A DNA stretch of 64,000 bases from Amphirosellinia nigrospora (Eukaryota; Ascomycota; Sordariomycetes; Xylariales; Xylariaceae), in assembly GCA_004123355.1 (NCBI GenBank), contig SCHM01000001.1, positions 11,480,193-11,544,192 of the forward strand, in the 5' to 3' direction. The notes below the pieces were generated by a model. That model had not been told where the DNA came from. It made no database searches and saw only the letters and a list, made by a program, of their open reading frames with translations. This document shows, in pieces, positions 61,215 through 64,000 of the stretch. The position numbers and the translations under genes were made by a program. Positions within the stretch are counted from its first letter, which is position 1. The number at the start of each line of letters is the position of its first letter.

Positions 61215-62134
61215 CTAAGAGGCCGTGATGGCCATGGGACCAGGCGAACTAGCGTGGACACTCGGGGGAATGCTTTGTGGTTCGCCGTCGATGTTGCTGG
61301 TGCTGTTCTCGCTCTTCATCTGGCTATCATCTTTGTTCTCCTTATTACTACTATCGGCGGAAGCAGTCATGTCTCCGGCAGGGGCTTCCGGCTTAGGCTT
61401 GGAAGGTGCGGTCCAGCGTGGGATCTCCCACAAAACACCGGTAAAAGACTTTAATCTGAAACCACCTTTGGACCATTTGCGACAAGGCGCTCCTGACCGG
61501 TCGAGTGCGCGAAGGCCGGCATTGATCGCGCCCTGGTTAGCTTTCGGGCCAAGTTTATGATATGCATTCCCCCCAGGACGTCCATTGGGGTCAATGGTAC
61601 CATCCTCCCTAAGAAGTAAAGTCAGACAATGATAACGACGACGACGATGATATTTTATGATGCTTGAGTTAAGTGACAGAGATATAAAAGGTAGATGCCA
61701 ATATAAATAGACGTTTGGAGAAGCGGTTCTGGAATACTTACAGCCTAGCCTTCTTCTTGGGACCAGGCTTGCCCCTGATTTTAGCTGTCGGATCATTGTT
61801 CGCAGCCGCAGCACTCCGTTTTACACCCTTCTTCTTCAGGTTATCTGCAGGAGGACCCATAGGTGCTTGCGAGGGCGTGCCGCTCGCGGCTGGTGTACCA
61901 GGGCTGGAGGGTGAAGCATTATCATCTTGGATGCTGTGGCGACGGGGATATCGTTGGGAGCCCTGGGCGAGGAAGCGGCAGACTCCTTGGGTGTCTCCTC
62001 CTTTGTCCAGGACGGGTCGAGGACCTTGCGAAGCCGATCGGGAGACACCCGTAGTGTCACAAGAATGGGCGATTTGCCATTTGACTTTCGGCGATCCTTC
62101 TCCTTGGTGGAAGTTGATATCTTGGGGGAGCCAT
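61215..62134 (-). CDS. ies4: INO80 chromatin-remodelling complex subunit Ies4, two frameshifts
   Basis: Fungal Ies4, a small nuclear subunit of the INO80 nucleosome-remodelling complex. Reading from the ATG at 62134 with one base restored in a C run gives MAPPKISTSTKEKDRRKSNG, then the family core VTLRVSPDRLRKVLDPSWTK. A second missing base near 61925 (after ATASK) restores a Ser/Pro/Ala linker and the basic patch NDPTAKIRGKPGPKKKARL. A GTAAGT...TTAG intron (about 61739-61610) joins this to EDGTIDPNGRPGGNAYHKLG, then CRKWSKGGFRLKSFTGVLWE, the conserved C-terminal block. An acidic Ser-rich tail ends at 61215. Total about 260 residues, usual for filamentous fungi. The RKPGPKKK-like stretch resembles an AT-hook or nuclear signal. 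Both breaks sit beside homopolymers, so I expect an intact gene in reality. Confidence 0.86.
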
Positions 62135-64000
62135 CTTGGGCGCTTCAGTAGTTGATGATGCCAGAGATGGGTTGACTTTGGTGACTGAAAGGAGGAAGGG
62201 GAGGCGTCGAAGACAAGACGTAGATGATGCTGTTGGCGACCGGATGTAACGGTAGGTAGTCAAGGTGCACTCGGTAGACAGGTAGGCTCAGTTATATAAT
62301 TAGACAAGATGCGAGGGTGATCCACTGGATTCCACTCTGCTAAGCACCCAGTGTGATGCTGGCTGGCGATGGTCAGCTGGAGGTGACGTGGGCTGGGTGC
62401 GATGCACAGCACAATTGGCCGGGCGGTGGTGCACTGCGGTCTAATGTAGAGCCCTGGCCTGATGCTGGCAACGATGCGGCAGTGATGCTCGCGCGTTGGT
62501 GCTAGACAGGAGGTGATGGCGACGTATGATCTGGCACCGGGGCCCGAGACACCGATAGTCAGTCGTGGTGTGGTGTTGGTGTTGGCGGGTGCTGGCGATT
62601 AATAGAGATGCAAGGCAGAGAGGGTAGTGTGCAGGTCAGCGACAGCGATGGTCATGGTGGTGATGATGGATGGTTTTGCACAGGAGAGGGAGTGATGATG
62701 GATGGGAGAGTGAATTAATATTATGGGGGCGGCCATTGTTGCCTTTTGGTTTGGTTAAAAGTTTGGGGCTTTGGTCTCATTTTGCTCTCGGTTTGGCGGC
62801 AGCGCACAATAGACGGGATGTGCTCGCTCATGCTCCTGGGCTGCTCAAGGAAATTTGTGAGGAGCCAGAGCCAGCAGCCTCCGTCGCCTTCGCGAAAAAG
62901 AGTGGTGCAGCTGTGTAAGAGGGAGACGTGACAGACTCAACCTGGCCCCTGCACCCTGCTTTTTCCACTGCATTAGCCTAACACGGCCTAGTGTTTTGGC
63001 TTCCCACAGCGTTGATTGGCTCGGCGCTCCTTGATATCACGTGAAAAGGGTACGTACCGCCCAAGCCTTCGCGTCCGGATAACAAGTATCCAAGTATCAG
63101 CTGTGTTCCAGACATGTAGTGTACAAAGGCGACCTTGTCAGCCACGTTCATTTCTCTCCCTCTCCCAGGGCCCGTACTTCTGCCCGTACCTCCTCGGTGC
63201 CAACAACAATTGCAATCGCCAAACACGGATATTGCTTATTTCTCATTCACCACCTTGCCGTTTGCGGAATGCGCTGCCACCTACGGCAGATCACAGCCTG
63301 CACCACCTACTCGCCATTTATTCACCATTTACATAAGTGTTTAGTGTAGAATACTCAACAGTGCGAACCTAGCCCGGCTACAAATGTGGCACCGACTAGA
63401 GAGAGGCATCTATTATAAACCTGTGTTTGCGCAGTGTCTCCGTGTTGAGAACAAGGGCCAGACTCGCAGCTATGGGCAGTCTACGGGGCGCCCGTGATCC
63501 CACACATGCGAGGGATCGAAGCATTTAGGTAGGTGCTAACTTGGCAAACACGAATCATGACCCCTAGCAAATGCCAAATATGTTAAATAGTGTCACCGGT
63601 GATCATCGAGTCCATCTCACCATTCTAATGCACATCTGCAGGACAGAAACACCCGACACTACTAGACTAAACTATGCCAATGCACCACCATTGCCAGTCG
63701 GACGACGCATTTTGAGAAATCTCACACCGACTATCTCTACTAACCTCTCACTTGAAATATGTATACCGTCTATGTTTACTTATCGCCACTAAGATAACAC
63801 CAGCGTGCCAGCTTTTCTTTATAGCCGATGAGCCAAGCCCGAATTAAGAATGATGCTCGATGGTCCATTTTAGATTCATATGTGTGCGTCACAAACCGCG
63901 TCAGCTCCATCATCTACTGACTAGGGTTCCTGCATGTAAGTATGAGAAGGAATTCTACCAGGAGAACTCAACGTGAGACTGCCGGGATCCGCCTGCCAAA
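62135..64000. other. Gene-free right end
   Basis: No gene recognised. 62270-62700 is rich in GATG/GGTG imperfect repeats, and 63120-63340 is C/T-rich. Short frames there overlap in three frames without motifs. The upstream region of ies4 lies at the left edge. Confidence 0.5.

Noticed and set aside
1-64000. CRISPR arrays, rRNA or tRNA genes, bacterial-type operons
   Set aside because: No regularly spaced repeats, no tRNA T-loop and acceptor pairing recognised, and all clear genes have spliceosomal introns or fungal families.

Overview
The window is nuclear DNA from a filamentous ascomycete (Pezizomycotina; a Sordariomycete-like fungus is my best guess). Genes carry several short GT-AG introns of about 50-80 bases with CTAAC/CTRAC-like branch sites. 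The gene set is typical of the group: an ApsA/Num1 cortical protein, UBC12, ILV5, a gEgh16-type secreted protein, DUF4238, Ies4 and a highly reducing polyketide synthase. There are no operons, no CRISPR array, no rRNA, and no tRNA that I can recognise.

Layout. 1-2.2 kb: no gene recognised. 2.2-6.2 kb: apsA/num1 homologue (+). 7.4-8.1 kb: ubc12 (+). 9.4-10.9 kb: ilv5 (+). 11.6-13.0 kb: PLP serine/threonine dehydratase or serine racemase (+). 13.2-15.0 kb: MFS drug/polyamine-type antiporter (-). 16.4-17.5 kb: Mid2-like single-pass membrane protein (+). 18.4-35.4 kb: candidate biosynthetic gene cluster with a cytochrome P450 (-), a rhodopsin-domain (SAT4/PTH11-like) membrane protein (-), a cupin (-), a KS-AT-DH-MT-ER-KR-ACP polyketide synthase (+) and a secreted M14 metallopeptidase (-). 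36.1-37.5 kb: gamma-glutamyl phosphate reductase (+). 37.8-38.7 kb: TPMT/thiol-methyltransferase-type enzyme (-). 39.2-40.1 kb: gEgh16-like secreted protein (-). 42.0-44.7 kb: DUF4238 protein (+). 45.6-46.9 kb: short-chain dehydrogenase (+). 47.2-48.2 kb: metaxin/Sam35-like protein (-). 48.2-56.3 kb: gene-poor, with two weak small candidates. 56.3-58.8 kb: Gid1/RanBPM homologue (-). 61.2-62.1 kb: INO80 subunit Ies4 (-). The two ends of the right half (58.8-61.2 and 62.1-64.0 kb) hold nothing I recognise.

How the genes work together. The cupin and the polyketide synthase diverge from a shared 1.45-kb promoter region that contains a perfect ACGGC-N11-GCCGT palindrome, the kind of site bound by Zn2Cys6 regulators. 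Together with the P450 and the membrane protein they look like one secondary-metabolite locus. The proline gene has two perfect TGACTCA (CPC1/Gcn4) boxes upstream, as expected for amino-acid general control.

One property colours the whole annotation. Many clearly homologous reading frames are interrupted by single-base frame changes, nearly always in the sense of one missing base and often beside G or C runs. By contrast ubc12, ilv5, the MFS gene, the P450, the methyltransferase, the Mid2-like gene and the metaxin gene are completely open. I read most of these breaks as uncorrected long-read deletions rather than gene death, but the polyketide synthase (well over a dozen breaks) and the dehydratase (an extra in-frame TGA) could also be real pseudogenes. 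Coordinates of broken genes span the whole homologous region.
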